A DNA stretch of 64,000 nt, taken from contig DAAN01000014.1 of the NCBI GenBank assembly GCA_001701135.1, positions 62,001 to 126,000 on the forward strand. Reading direction: 5' to 3'. Made by a program: the position numbers and the translations under genes. Position 1 is the stretch's first letter; each line of letters opens with the position of its first letter. The DNA is from Bacteroidales bacterium H3. Lineage in GTDB: Bacteria; Bacteroidota; Bacteroidia; Bacteroidales; Muribaculaceae. Of the stretch, positions 34,501 to 42,932 are shown in pieces. The notes below the pieces were generated by a model. The model saw only the letters and a list, made by a program, of their open reading frames with translations, searched no databases and was not told the origin of the DNA.

Positions 34501-35982
34501 TCATGACATGTGCGACGAGCGGGCGGCATCAAGCCGCAACAGTATCGCAAGCAATATCGTGAATCCCCACAGCGAACTGCCGCCGTAGCTGAAAAGCGGA
34601 AGCGGGATGCCGATTACGGGGCACAGCCCTATGACCATGCCTATGTTGATGCAGAAATGGAATATCAGATATGACGAAACGCAATAGCCGTAGACGCGGC
34701 CGAAGGCGTTGGGCTGCCGCTCGGCTATGTGCATCACTCTCAGTATCAGCGCGAGATATAGCAGGAGCACAATCGAGGTCCCTGCAAATCCTTCTTCCTC
34801 GCCGATGGTGCAGAAGATGAAATCGGTGTGCTGTTCGGGCACATATTTCAGCTTGGTCTGAGTGCCTTTGAGGAATCCTTTCCCGGTTAGACCTCCCGAT
34901 CCGATGGCGATTTTAGCCTGGTTGACGTTATAGCCGTAACCTCTGGGGTCATCGACGATGCCGAGCGCCACCTGCACACGTTTCTGCTGGTGAGGCATCA
35001 TGTGCGAGAACACGGCGTTGACCGAGAGCATGAACAGGATAGAAAGCACCACAGTGGCCACTGTGATAGCCATTTTCTTCGGTTCGACGCGCAGCATTTC
35101 AAACAGGCAGTAGGCCACGGCCACCCCGATCACCGAGAAGAAAAAGATGTAGCCTGTGAGGTGGACGTCCCAGATGGCAAGAACGGCCTCGATGGCGGCC
35201 GTTCCTGCAAACCACAGAAACACGTTGCGGGCCACTTCAAAGCGGCGCACGTAGAGTGTGAGCTTTCCCACCATCAGGCACATTATCATCACCATTATGG
35301 CGAATTCGCCGGTGGGCATTCCCAGCAGGTAAGTCTCGGTGAACTTGATGGTCACCACAAAAATCACCACTGCCACGAAAGCGGCGAAAAGCACCAGCCA
35401 GCTCATTCCCTCGCGATAGAGCACCAGAAAAAGCGACACAAACACCAGTGCCGAGCCGGTCTCTTTCTGGCAGACGATCAGTATCATCGGCAACAAAATG
35501 ATTGTGAGCGCCTTGAAATAGTTTGAACGCTTGGCATTCAGCACGAAATTATAGCCCGAACAGAGTTTGGCCAGTGCCAGTGCCGTGGCGCATTTGGCGA
35601 ATTCGGCAGGCTGCAGTTTCATGGAGCCGAACACCAGCCAGGATCTCGACCCTTTGGTGTCGGGCGCAACGAAAATGGTGATTATCAGCAGCAGGATAAT
35701 GGCAAAATAGATAGGGTAGGCATAAGTCTCCCACACCCTGGAATCGGTGAACAGGAGCACGGTGCCGAGGATGATGGCCAGCCCCACCCACCGTATCTGC
35801 TTGCCCGAAAACTCGTTGAACGAAAATATCGAGGCATGGTCGAAATCATAGGCGGCGGCATAGATGCTAACCACGCCGAAGGCCATGAGCATCAGGTAGA
35901 TGACGACAGTGAACCAGTCGATATTCTTCAACGGTCCGTCGGGCTTGTTGTTTCGGCTTGTGCGGCTGCTGTAGGTGAGCAT
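34501..35982 (-). CDS. rodA: Rod-shape SEDS glycosyltransferase RodA
   Basis: Peptidoglycan polymerase of the SEDS family, 493 residues, with about ten membrane helices. It adds lipid II to glycan strands during lateral wall growth, paired with penicillin-binding protein 2. Recognisable blocks are GSRSWLVFGSMKLQPAEFAK, the conserved DFIFCTIGEEEGF, and the C-terminal GIPLPLFSYGGSS. It is longer than E. coli RodA (370) owing to an enlarged middle loop and extra helices (about residues 230-320), a form seen in other Bacteroidales. It starts 28 bp after the PBP2 gene, and the mreBCD genes lie upstream, so the pairing is secure. Confidence 0.95.
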   Translation of the reverse strand: MLTYSSRTSRNNKPDGPLKNIDWFTVVIYLMLMAFGVVSIYAAAYDFDHASIFSFNEFSGKQIRWVGLAIILGTVLLFTDSRVWETYAYPIYFAIILLLIITIFVAPDTKGSRSWLVFGSMKLQPAEFAKCATALALAKLCSGYNFVLNAKRSNYFKALTIILLPMILIVCQKETGSALVFVSLFLVLYREGMSWLVLFAAFVAVVIFVVTIKFTETYLLGMPTGEFAIMVMIMCLMVGKLTLYVRRFEVARNVFLWFAGTAAIEAVLAIWDVHLTGYIFFFSVIGVAVAYCLFEMLRVEPKKMAITVATVVLSILFMLSVNAVFSHMMPHQQKRVQVALGIVDDPRGYGYNVNQAKIAIGSGGLTGKGFLKGTQTKLKYVPEQHTDFIFCTIGEEEGFAGTSIVLLLYLALILRVMHIAERQPNAFGRVYGYCVSSYLIFHFCINIGMVIGLCPVIGIPLPLFSYGGSSLWGFTILLAILLRLDAARSSHMS

Positions 35983-36010
35983 TCTGGAAGTGGTATGACG
36001 GGCGGTGCGG

Positions 36011-37867
36011 TCAATGTTTTTTCACACCGGAATAGATTATGGTGTTGGAGTTGAGCATGCGCTCCTCTATCCCCTTGCGCTGGGGCGAGATGGAGCCTTT
36101 GAGATATTTCTCGATGATGAGAGATCCTATCGGGACGCCGTATGTGGCGCCGAAACCGGCGTTCTCCACATAAACGCAGACAGCGATCTTCGGATCGTTA
36201 TAGGGAGCGAAGCCGATAAACGCCGAGTGGTCCTTGCCGTGAGGGTTCTGCGCTGTGCCGGTCTTGCCGCACACCTCGATGTCGGGCAGATTGGCCAGAC
36301 GGCAGGTGCCGCCGGTCACGGCCATGCGCATGCCCTCGGCCACATCTTCGAAATATTCGGTTCTGATGTCGGGGATGCGTTTTCGGCGGTATTCCTCGTC
36401 AATCACGGTGTCCTGAATCTGCTTCACTACGTGTGGTGTTATGAACCAGCCGCGGTTGGCGATAGTGGCCGAGAGGTTGGCGATCTGCAGAGGCGTAGCC
36501 AGGATTTCACCCTGTCCGATTGCCACCGAGATTATGGTGAGGGCACTCCAGTGGTCCTGACCGTAGATTTTGTTGTAGAATTTCTCGTTGGGGATAAAAC
36601 CACGGCTCTCATGGGGGAGGTCGATGCCGAGTTTATAGCCGTAGCCGAGCGACACGAGGTGCTTTTTCCACACTTCAAAGGCGTTGGCGGAGGAGCCATA
36701 TTTGCGCCGGTTGTTGTCGAGCATAGCCTTTAATCCCCAGCAGAAATATGCGTTGCACGAAGTCTGGAGCGCCGGTTTGAGGGCGATAGGGGAGCCGTGA
36801 CCGTGGCATCCGACTCTCAGATTGCCGCAGATGAAGCCGCGATAGCATGGATATTGAGTGTGCAGGTCGACGATGCCCTCCTGCAACAGTATAAGTCCTT
36901 GTGTGGGTTTGAACGTGGAGCCGGGAGGATACGCACCCTGCAGGGCGCGGTCGAAGAGCGGTTTCTGCGGATCATTGACCAGCATGGTGTAGTTCTTGCC
37001 TCGCTGGCGTCCGATGAGCAGACGCGGGTCGTAGGTCGGCGCCGACACCATGCAGAGGATTTCGCCGGTTTTAGGCTCGATGGCCACCACAGCGCCGATT
37101 TTGTTTACCATAAGCGACTCGGCATACTCCTGAAGCCTGATGTCGAGACTCAGCCTGAGGTCTTTGCCCGAGATGGGGGCGATGTCGCGCGAACCGCCGT
37201 CGTAGCGGCCCCGTATGCGTCCCAAAGCGTCGCGGATAAGGATCTCCTCGCCCTTGATGCCACGGAGATATTCGTCATATTTTCGCTCGATGCCGAGGTC
37301 GCCGCAGTAATCGCCTGCCTTGTAGTAGGGATCTTTGTCGATGTCGGCCTGCGACACCTCGCGGATGTTGCCGAGAACATTGGCCGCGGCATTGTATTTA
37401 TACTGACGTATGATGCGTTTCTGGATGAAGAATCCGGGAAAACGGTAGAGTTTCTCCTGCAGGCGCCCGTAGTCCTGCGCCGAGAGATGCGAGATCAGCG
37501 TCTGCGGCGTGTAGGAGGAGTAGTTTCGGGCCGATTTCATCTTGCTGACACGCTCGTCGAAGGTCTGCCGAGAAATCTGCAGGGTGTTGCAGAAATCGAT
37601 GGTGTCGAAATCGTGCACGTCGCGCGGAATCATCATCACGTCGTAGGCAGGCTGGTTGTAGACCACCAGCGAGTCGTTGCGGTCGTAGATCAGTCCGCGC
37701 GAAGGGTAGACGGTCTTGCGGAGAAAGGCGTTGTTGTCGGCGGAATTCTTATACTGTGAGTCGGCGATCTGCAGCGTGAACAGGCGGCATATGTATATGA
37801 TTGCGATGACGATAATGAAACCGCCGATCACATATTTCCGTTTCTCAAGCTTATAGTCTTTACGCAT
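36011..37867 (-). CDS. mrdA: Penicillin-binding protein 2
   Basis: Class B transpeptidase that cross-links new peptidoglycan together with RodA, 618 residues. One N-terminal membrane helix (VIGGFIIVIAIIYICRLF) anchors it; the pedestal domain follows (about 50-230), then the transpeptidase domain with the active-site Ser in STFKP (SxxK), SCN (SxN) and KTGTAQ (KTG). All three motifs are intact. It lies 15 bp after mreD and 28 bp before rodA. The C-terminus ends shortly after the KTG region, without an extra domain. Confidence 0.95.
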   Translation of the reverse strand: MRKDYKLEKRKYVIGGFIIVIAIIYICRLFTLQIADSQYKNSADNNAFLRKTVYPSRGLIYDRNDSLVVYNQPAYDVMMIPRDVHDFDTIDFCNTLQISRQTFDERVSKMKSARNYSSYTPQTLISHLSAQDYGRLQEKLYRFPGFFIQKRIIRQYKYNAAANVLGNIREVSQADIDKDPYYKAGDYCGDLGIERKYDEYLRGIKGEEILIRDALGRIRGRYDGGSRDIAPISGKDLRLSLDIRLQEYAESLMVNKIGAVVAIEPKTGEILCMVSAPTYDPRLLIGRQRGKNYTMLVNDPQKPLFDRALQGAYPPGSTFKPTQGLILLQEGIVDLHTQYPCYRGFICGNLRVGCHGHGSPIALKPALQTSCNAYFCWGLKAMLDNNRRKYGSSANAFEVWKKHLVSLGYGYKLGIDLPHESRGFIPNEKFYNKIYGQDHWSALTIISVAIGQGEILATPLQIANLSATIANRGWFITPHVVKQIQDTVIDEEYRRKRIPDIRTEYFEDVAEGMRMAVTGGTCRLANLPDIEVCGKTGTAQNPHGKDHSAFIGFAPYNDPKIAVCVYVENAGFGATYGVPIGSLIIEKYLKGSISPQRKGIEERMLNSNTIIYSGVKKH

Positions 37868-37882
37868 TGGTTACAAGGAGAG

Positions 37883-38389
37883 TCAGCGGCGCCCCGAGAG
37901 GGAATCAAATGCCACAAGTATCACAAATGTCAGCAGCGTGGATGCGCCGGCGCGAAGCAGCATCAGCAGCCAGTTGGAGAAAGTGAACGCCTCGATCATG
38001 AAGAACAGCAGGCAGTAGAGCGCCACCATGGTGATGAGGTATTTCAGGTACACGCCAGGTCCCATGGTGCGGAACGACGGTTCGGGTGTCGACATATCCT
38101 CTTCGCGAGGGAAATAAAGGCGTAGCACGGGCAGCCGCAATCCGGCGGTGCAGGTGCACGCTAACGCATTCACCCCCTGAGTGTTGGAAAAGATGTCTAC
38201 CGCCAGCCCGAGGAAAAATGCCACTGAAAGGGTCCAGTTGACCGACAGATCTACCGGCAGCTTGATTATCAGATAGATAAATACCAGCGGGATGGCCACG
38301 TTGAAGAGGCACAGATGGTTGAACACAACCACCTGGGCGATCACGAGCACTACGAATAGCAGCAGATATTTTAGAATCTCCTTGGCCAC
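37883..38389 (-). CDS. mreD: Rod-shape-determining protein MreD
   Basis: A 168-residue inner-membrane protein with about five helices, part of the elongasome that links MreB and MreC to RodA/PBP2. The start is GTG at 38389 (MAKEILKYLLLFVVLVIAQVVVFN); the hydrophobic N-terminus and the PxxF-like FLGLAVDIFSN segment match MreD. Sequence conservation in this family is low, so the call leans on position between mreC and mrdA. The 100-bp gap to mreC is unusually wide for this operon and contains a short duplication. Confidence 0.88.
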   Translation of the reverse strand: MAKEILKYLLLFVVLVIAQVVVFNHLCLFNVAIPLVFIYLIIKLPVDLSVNWTLSVAFFLGLAVDIFSNTQGVNALACTCTAGLRLPVLRLYFPREEDMSTPEPSFRTMGPGVYLKYLITMVALYCLLFFMIEAFTFSNWLLMLLRAGASTLLTFVILVAFDSLSGRR

Positions 38390-38450
38390 CTGAAACCGGA
38401 TAGAAATTTGATAATGTTGACTAAATCTTGTTTAATGAGACAACCTGCAG

Positions 38451-38479
38451 ACGGATAAAACTGACATCACGGATAAAAC
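38451..38479. repeat. 18-bp tandem duplication between mreC and mreD
   Basis: ACGGATAAAAC occurs at 38451-38461 and 38469-38479, an 18-bp period, in the 100-bp spacer between mreC and mreD. It may be a slippage duplication; no function is evident. Confidence 0.6.
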
Positions 38480-38489
38480 CGGCAAGACA

Positions 38490-39353
38490 TCACGGCTGGT
38501 CGATGGATTCGGTTTCATCTTTCGACTCCACGGCCTTGATCTCCACTATGTCGGTGTTGGAAATCACCTTTACGGTGGAGAGGGCGGTAAAGTCGGTGAG
38601 CAGTTTGATACGAAGGGTGAAGAAGTTGTCGTCGTCGCCGCGCCCCGAGCCTTCGATTATCCCCACGGGGATACCTTCGGGAAACATTGCCGAGTAGCCC
38701 GAGGTGACGATGGTATCGCCCCGTTTGAACTGAGTGTGTTTGGGCAACTCCTCGAGCAGAGCGGTGCGCGGGTTGGTGCCGTCCCACACGAGAGAGCCGA
38801 AAGTGTCGCTGCCTCGCAGCTTGCACGACAGGCGGAAGTTGGGGTTGAGCAGCGAGATGATGCGGGCGTAGTGGGGAGTGACCACATTCACCACACCAAC
38901 CACACCGTTCTGGTCGAGAACGCCCATTTCAGGACGGACGCCGTCGGCCAGACCTTTGTTGATGGTGATGTAGTTGTAGGGATTGTGGATCGAGTTGTTG
39001 ATCACGGAGCCGATGATAAAGTTGTATTTTATCCGAGCCGTGTCGGCCGCGTTGACCTGCCGTTGCAGCGAGTCTTCGCGAAATTGCCGCAACTGATCCT
39101 TGAGCTGCAGCACTTCGCCCTGAAGCAGCGCGGTCTGCCGCTGCAGATCCTCGTTGATCGAGCGCAGACTGAAATAGCCGGTGACGTTGTTCGTTACCTC
39201 GTAAACGCCTGTGGATATAGCGCCTGCCGATGTGAGAAATACATGATGCTGGTAAGGGTTGCTCTGAAAAAGCAGGCAACACGACAACACAGCGTAGAAC
39301 GTGAATACGAACCACGAGCTGTATCTTGCCAGAAAGTTGAGCAGATTTCTCAA
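38490..39353 (-). CDS. mreC: Rod-shape-determining protein MreC
   Basis: Periplasmic scaffold of the elongasome, 287 residues. A single N-terminal membrane helix (SSWFVFTFYAVLSCCLLF) is followed by a coiled coil (about residues 70-105, LQRQTALLQGEVLQLKDQLRQ) and two beta-barrel domains (NYITINKGLADGVRPEMGVL ... GDTIVTSGYSAMFPEGIPVG), the standard MreC plan. It starts 13 bp after mreB. MreC is thought to activate PBP2/RodA by direct contact. Confidence 0.94.
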   Translation of the reverse strand: MRNLLNFLARYSSWFVFTFYAVLSCCLLFQSNPYQHHVFLTSAGAISTGVYEVTNNVTGYFSLRSINEDLQRQTALLQGEVLQLKDQLRQFREDSLQRQVNAADTARIKYNFIIGSVINNSIHNPYNYITINKGLADGVRPEMGVLDQNGVVGVVNVVTPHYARIISLLNPNFRLSCKLRGSDTFGSLVWDGTNPRTALLEELPKHTQFKRGDTIVTSGYSAMFPEGIPVGIIEGSGRGDDDNFFTLRIKLLTDFTALSTVKVISNTDIVEIKAVESKDETESIDQP

Positions 39354-39366
39354 GCTCTTAAGCTGC

Positions 39367-40386
39367 TTACTTGATGAGGAACGAGAAGTTGTTGATATTC
39401 TTCAGCGCCACGCCTGTGCCCTTTGCAACGGCCAGCAGGGGGTCTTCGGCCACATGGAAGGGGATGCCGATTTTGTCGGTGAGACGTTTGTCGAGACCGC
39501 GGAGCAGGGCGCCGCCGCCTGCGAGCCAGATGCCGTTGTGGACAATGTCGGCGTAGAGCTCGGGAGGAGTCTGCTCGAGAGCGCCGAGCACGGCGGCCTC
39601 GATTTTCGAGATGGATTTCTCGATGCAGTGCGAAATCTCCTGATACGACACCGGAATCTCCATGGGGAGAGCGGTCATCTGGTTGGGGCCATGCACCACA
39701 TAATCCTCAGGGGGATTCTCCAGCTCGGTTAGAGCCGAACCCACGTTCATCTTGATCAGCTCAGCGGTGCGTTCGCCCACTTTCACGTTGTGGGCGCGGC
39801 GCATGTGGTTCATGATGTCGTCGGTGAGGTCGTCGCCGGCAATCTGGATCGACTTGTTGGAGACGATGCCGCCCAGCGAAATCACTGCGATTTCGGTGGT
39901 GCCGCCGCCTATGTCGACGATCATGTTGCCTTCGGGCGCCTCCACGTCGAGACCGATGCCGAGAGCGGCAGCCATGGGCTCGTAGATCATGTAGACATCA
40001 CGGCCGCCGGCGTGCTCCGAGGAGTCGCGCACGGCGCGGATTTCAACTTCGGTGGAACCGGATGGGATGCCGACTACCATGCGGAGCGAGGGGGAGAACC
40101 AGTTGTTGCGCGAGGATGCTTTTTTCACCAGGCCGCGGATCATCAGCTCGGCGGCGTTGAAGTCGGCGATCACGCCTTTGCGCAGCGGGCGGATGGTGCG
40201 GATGCCTTCAGGTTCCTTGCCCTGCATGAGCTGGGCTTCCTTGCCCACGGCGATGAGCTTGTCGGTGCGTCGGTCGAGAGCCACGATCGAAGGCTCGTCG
40301 ATGACGATTTTATCGTTGTGGATGATCACGGTGTTGGCCGTGCCCAGGTCGATTGCAATTTCTTTTGTGAGAGAAAAGAATCTCAT
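39367..40386 (-). CDS. mreB: Rod-shape-determining actin homologue MreB
   Basis: Cytoplasmic actin-like ATPase whose membrane-associated filaments guide lateral wall synthesis; 339 residues, normal length. The N-terminal amphipathic stretch (MRFFSLTKEIAID) and phosphate loops (DLGTANTVI; DIGGGTTEIAVISLGG) are clear, as is the C-terminal WLAGGGALLRGL. It is the first gene of the mreBCD-mrdA-rodA run, transcribed on the minus strand. The 81-bp gap after purH leaves room for a promoter, although I saw no consensus box there. Confidence 0.97.
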   Translation of the reverse strand: MRFFSLTKEIAIDLGTANTVIIHNDKIVIDEPSIVALDRRTDKLIAVGKEAQLMQGKEPEGIRTIRPLRKGVIADFNAAELMIRGLVKKASSRNNWFSPSLRMVVGIPSGSTEVEIRAVRDSSEHAGGRDVYMIYEPMAAALGIGLDVEAPEGNMIVDIGGGTTEIAVISLGGIVSNKSIQIAGDDLTDDIMNHMRRAHNVKVGERTAELIKMNVGSALTELENPPEDYVVHGPNQMTALPMEIPVSYQEISHCIEKSISKIEAAVLGALEQTPPELYADIVHNGIWLAGGGALLRGLDKRLTDKIGIPFHVAEDPLLAVAKGTGVALKNINNFSFLIK

Positions 40387-40467
40387 TATATTATATATGT
40401 AACGGGGTCAATAAATGCTGACATATAGGCGGGACGACATCGGCGGGACGCGTGCCTGCGGCCTGAA

Positions 40468-42000
40468 TCAGTGTTTGAAGTGGCGGAAGCCGGTCATAAC
40501 CATTGCCACGCCGTTTTTGTCGCAGTATTCCACCGATTCGTTGTCGCGGATTGAGCCGCCGGGCTGAATCACAGCATCGACTCCTGCCTTGTGTGCGATT
40601 TCCACGCAGTCGGCGAAGGGGAAGAAGGCGTCGGATGCCATGACGGCGCCGTGAAGGTCGAAGCCGAAGTTGTGGGCCTTGTCAATGGCCTGACGCAGAG
40701 AGTCGACGCGCGAGGTCTGACCCACACCGGCGGCGCAGAGCTGGAGGTTTTTGGCCAGCACGATGGCGTTGCTCTTGCAGTGCTTCACCAGTTTGTTGGC
40801 GAACAGTAGGTCGGCGATCTGCGAGGGGTCGACAGCTTTCTCGGTGACCTGACGGAGATCGTCGGAAGTCTCGACCTTGAGGTCGCGCTCCTGCACGAGG
40901 GCGCCGTTGAGAATCGAGCGGAACTGACGGGTGGTGGTCAGAGGCGCTTTCTGCACGAGAACAATGCGGTTTTTCTTCTGCTCGAGTATGGCGAGAGCGT
41001 CGGCAGAGTAGGAGGGAGCTATGACCACTTCAAAGAAAATCTTGTTGATTTCTTCGGCGGCAGCGGCGTCGATCTCGCGGTTGGTGATGAGCACTCCGCC
41101 GAAAGCAGAGACGGGGTCGCCGGCAAGGGCGTCTTTCCACGCTTCGAGCACGGTGGGGCGGGTGGCCACGCCGCAGGCGTTGTTGTGCTTGAGGATTGCG
41201 AAGGTGGGCTGGTCGAATTCAGCCATAAGGCTTACGGCAGCGTCGATGTCGAGGAGGTTGTTGTATGAAATCTCCTTGCCGTGGAGCTGGTCGAACATCT
41301 TGTCGAAGTCGCCGAAGAAGAATCCTTTCTGATGGGGATTCTCGCCGTAGCGCATGGTCTTCTCGCCGTCGATGGCAATGCGCAGAGCCGAGGGATTCTC
41401 GCTCAGGGAGTCGAAATAGTTGAAGATAGCCGAATCGTAGCCCGAGGAAACGGCGAATGCTTCCTTGGCGAAGAAAAGGCGGTCGGCGAGGGTGGATTTG
41501 GCAGCGCCCTCGCGCTCGAGCATCAGGCGCAGGGGTTCATACTGTGCTTTGGATGCCACAATCACCACATCGTTGAAATTTTTGGCGGCGCCGCGGATGA
41601 GCGAGATGCCGCCTATGTCGATTTTCTCGATGATGTCGGCCTGAGAGGCGCCCGAAGCCACTGTCTCGCTGAAGGGATAGAGGTCGACAATCACCAGGTC
41701 GATGGCGGGAATTTCGTATTCTTTAGTCTGTTCCTGATCACCCGCGTTGTCGCGGCGGTTGAGGATGCCGCCGAAAATTTTGGGATGGAGGGTTTTCACG
41801 CGGCCGCCGAGAATCGAGGGGTAGCCGGTGAGATCTTCGACTGCCTCGCAGTCGTAACCGAGGCCGCGGATGAAATCGCGAGTGCCGCCGGTGGATATAA
41901 ACTTCACGCCCGAATTGTTGAGGAGGCGCAGAATTTCGTCGAGTCCGTCCTTATGGAAAACTGAGATAAGGGCGGTTTTTATTTCCTTGATGTCTGACAT
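40468..42000 (-). CDS. purH: Bifunctional purine synthesis protein PurH
   Basis: Catalyses the last two steps to IMP: AICAR formylation and IMP cyclisation. The protein has 510 residues, normal length. The N-terminal MGS-like cyclohydrolase domain has ALISVFHKDGLDEI, FISTGGT and GGRVKTLHPKI; the C-terminal formyltransferase domain has RYGENPHQKG, LKHNNACGVA and the terminal SDAFFPFADCVE ... VIQPGGSIRDNESVEY. A TAACTTTG -7 box (complement of 42038-42045) lies upstream, with no good -33 match. It is followed by mreB after 81 bp and may be separately transcribed. Confidence 0.96.
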   Translation of the reverse strand: MSDIKEIKTALISVFHKDGLDEILRLLNNSGVKFISTGGTRDFIRGLGYDCEAVEDLTGYPSILGGRVKTLHPKIFGGILNRRDNAGDQEQTKEYEIPAIDLVIVDLYPFSETVASGASQADIIEKIDIGGISLIRGAAKNFNDVVIVASKAQYEPLRLMLEREGAAKSTLADRLFFAKEAFAVSSGYDSAIFNYFDSLSENPSALRIAIDGEKTMRYGENPHQKGFFFGDFDKMFDQLHGKEISYNNLLDIDAAVSLMAEFDQPTFAILKHNNACGVATRPTVLEAWKDALAGDPVSAFGGVLITNREIDAAAAEEINKIFFEVVIAPSYSADALAILEQKKNRIVLVQKAPLTTTRQFRSILNGALVQERDLKVETSDDLRQVTEKAVDPSQIADLLFANKLVKHCKSNAIVLAKNLQLCAAGVGQTSRVDSLRQAIDKAHNFGFDLHGAVMASDAFFPFADCVEIAHKAGVDAVIQPGGSIRDNESVEYCDKNGVAMVMTGFRHFKH

Positions 42001-42037
42001 TTCTATAAAACGCGTCTACAGATTTTCTTTTGAACTG

Positions 42038-42045
42038 CAAAGTTA
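42038..42045 (-). promoter_or_regulatory. purH -7 box
   Basis: TAACTTTG on the minus strand (complement of 42038-42045) about 38 bp upstream of the purH ATG fits the Bacteroidota -7 element. No TTTG is found at the -33 spacing, so the promoter may be weak or activator-assisted. Confidence 0.55.
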
Positions 42046-42154
42046 CGTTTTTTTTCGGAAAAATCATCTCTGTGCTGTCAAACTTTTATTAATCAAATAA
42101 AAAAACTTTTTTGCTCTTTGGCGATTGAATCTTTGTTGAATCTTGGAAAAACTT

Positions 42155-42202
42155 TTTGAAAACTAAAAGAGTTGTATTAACTTTGCGGACGCAGATCGTC
42201 CG
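42155..42202 (+). promoter_or_regulatory. Consensus promoter with downstream palindrome
   Basis: TTTG (42155-42158), 19 bp, TAACTTTG (42178-42185) is a perfect Bacteroidota promoter. Immediately after it CGGACG (42186-42191) and CGTCCG (42197-42202) form a palindrome across the predicted transcription start, a classic operator position. The downstream XRE protein is a natural candidate to bind there, which would make the unit self-regulating. Confidence 0.7.
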
Positions 42203-42545
42203 AAGCCCCGGTCAAGGGGTAGTGGGTGGGTCGCGATACATTTTTTGATGAAAGCGTTTATCTTTCGCTGATTCTTGATAACCGGAAATTCTGGCAGATT
42301 TCACTGAGGTCAAGGATCGCGCAACGGTAGATGCCCGTGGTTATGTAATTTATTCCGGTGGTATATTCCGAGAGGAATGTCGTCGGGAGCAATAATTGCA
42401 TATAAGCGTGGGCTTCGACGTTGCCGTCCAACCTCAGAAGGCAATGCCAGAAGCCACCGGTTGGAGGACGGTAACGGATGCAGATCCCACGCTTTTATTA
42501 TGTCCTGACAATTATTGCCGGAGAGGGGATCCAGCGGCACTCAGC
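42192..42545 (+). ncRNA. Structured non-coding leader or small RNA
   Basis: Sequence following the consensus promoter and preceding the XRE gene. Its main element is a hairpin at 42390-42517 with three stacked helices: CAATAATTG/CAATTATTG (perfect, 9 bp), ATAAGCGTGGG/CCCACGCTTTTAT (11 bp with a bulge) and GTTGCCGTCCAACC with GGTT...GGACGGTAAC, separated by internal loops and capped by about 25 nt. A smaller hairpin CCCC-N6-GGGG lies near 42206-42219 and is followed by a T6 run at 42241-42246. No signature of tmRNA, RNase P or SRP RNA was seen. A long bulged hairpin is reminiscent of 6S RNA, but I could not match it. Confidence 0.5.
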
Positions 42546-42566
42546 ACAACACATATTAATAATAAA

Positions 42567-42791
42567 ATGGAACCAATCGGCCAGCTTATCAAAGAGGAAC
42601 TGATGGCTCAGGAACGTTCGGTGGCATGGTTTGCACGCAAACTGTGTCTCGACCGCTCAAACGTCTACCGTCTGTTTCAGAAAAACAGCATCGACACCTC
42701 ATTGCTGACACGAATATCGACTGTGCTAAACAAGGACTTTTTCGCAATATTGTCGGAGAATGTCAACGGTGTGCAAAAATCGCAGCAGTAG
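42567..42791 (+). CDS. Small XRE-type DNA-binding protein
   Basis: A 74-residue helix-turn-helix protein. I take the ATG at 42567 (MEPIGQLIKEELMAQERS); the longer frame would run through the structured hairpin. The fold reads as helix 1 IGQLIKEELMAQ, helix 2 VAWFARKLCL, recognition helix RSNVYRLFQKNS, and LLTRISTVLNKDFFAIL as helices 4-5, a Cro/C1-like domain and nothing else. It should bind DNA as a dimer in the cytoplasm. It sits between the structured leader and the collagen-stalk lipoprotein gene and may control either or its own promoter. Confidence 0.8.
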   Translation: MEPIGQLIKEELMAQERSVAWFARKLCLDRSNVYRLFQKNSIDTSLLTRISTVLNKDFFAILSENVNGVQKSQQ

Positions 42792-42840
42792 CGTGTCAAT
42801 GTCGCAATACTCAATCGGTTAGAGTGAAAACAAATTGCCG

Positions 42841-42848
42841 TAACTTTG
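42841..42848 (+). promoter_or_regulatory. -7 box for the collagen-stalk lipoprotein gene
   Basis: TAACTTTG at 42841-42848 lies 84 bp before the ATG at 42933. The -33 position has no TTTG. The leader would be about 80 nt and ends in a T-rich stretch before the start codon. Confidence 0.55.
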
Positions 42849-42932
42849 TCGAAAATATCACAGACTGCCTCTCACGGGCTTTTGATTGAACTCTTAAAAA
42901 CAATCATTCCACAACAATTTTATATTTTTTTT

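Larger units (their letters stand above)
42001..42566. other. Large intergenic region with structured leader
   Basis: A 566-bp spacer between purH (minus) and the XRE gene (plus). It contains the purH -7 box, an A/T-rich stretch, a consensus plus-strand promoter at 42155-42185, a palindrome CGGACG-N5-CGTCCG right after it, and about 340 nt of structured sequence that includes a 128-nt nested hairpin (separate entries). I find no convincing open frame in it; those on the minus strand look like shadows of the hairpin arms. Confidence 0.7.

Noticed and set aside
36797..37759. 320-codon open frame on the plus strand
   Set aside because: Antisense to mrdA, which is complete.
42192..42545. tmRNA, RNase P RNA or SRP RNA
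   Set aside because: None of the conserved core sequences of these RNAs (for example GAGGAAAGTC of RNase P, or the GGTCAGGTCCGGAAGG core of SRP RNA) is present.
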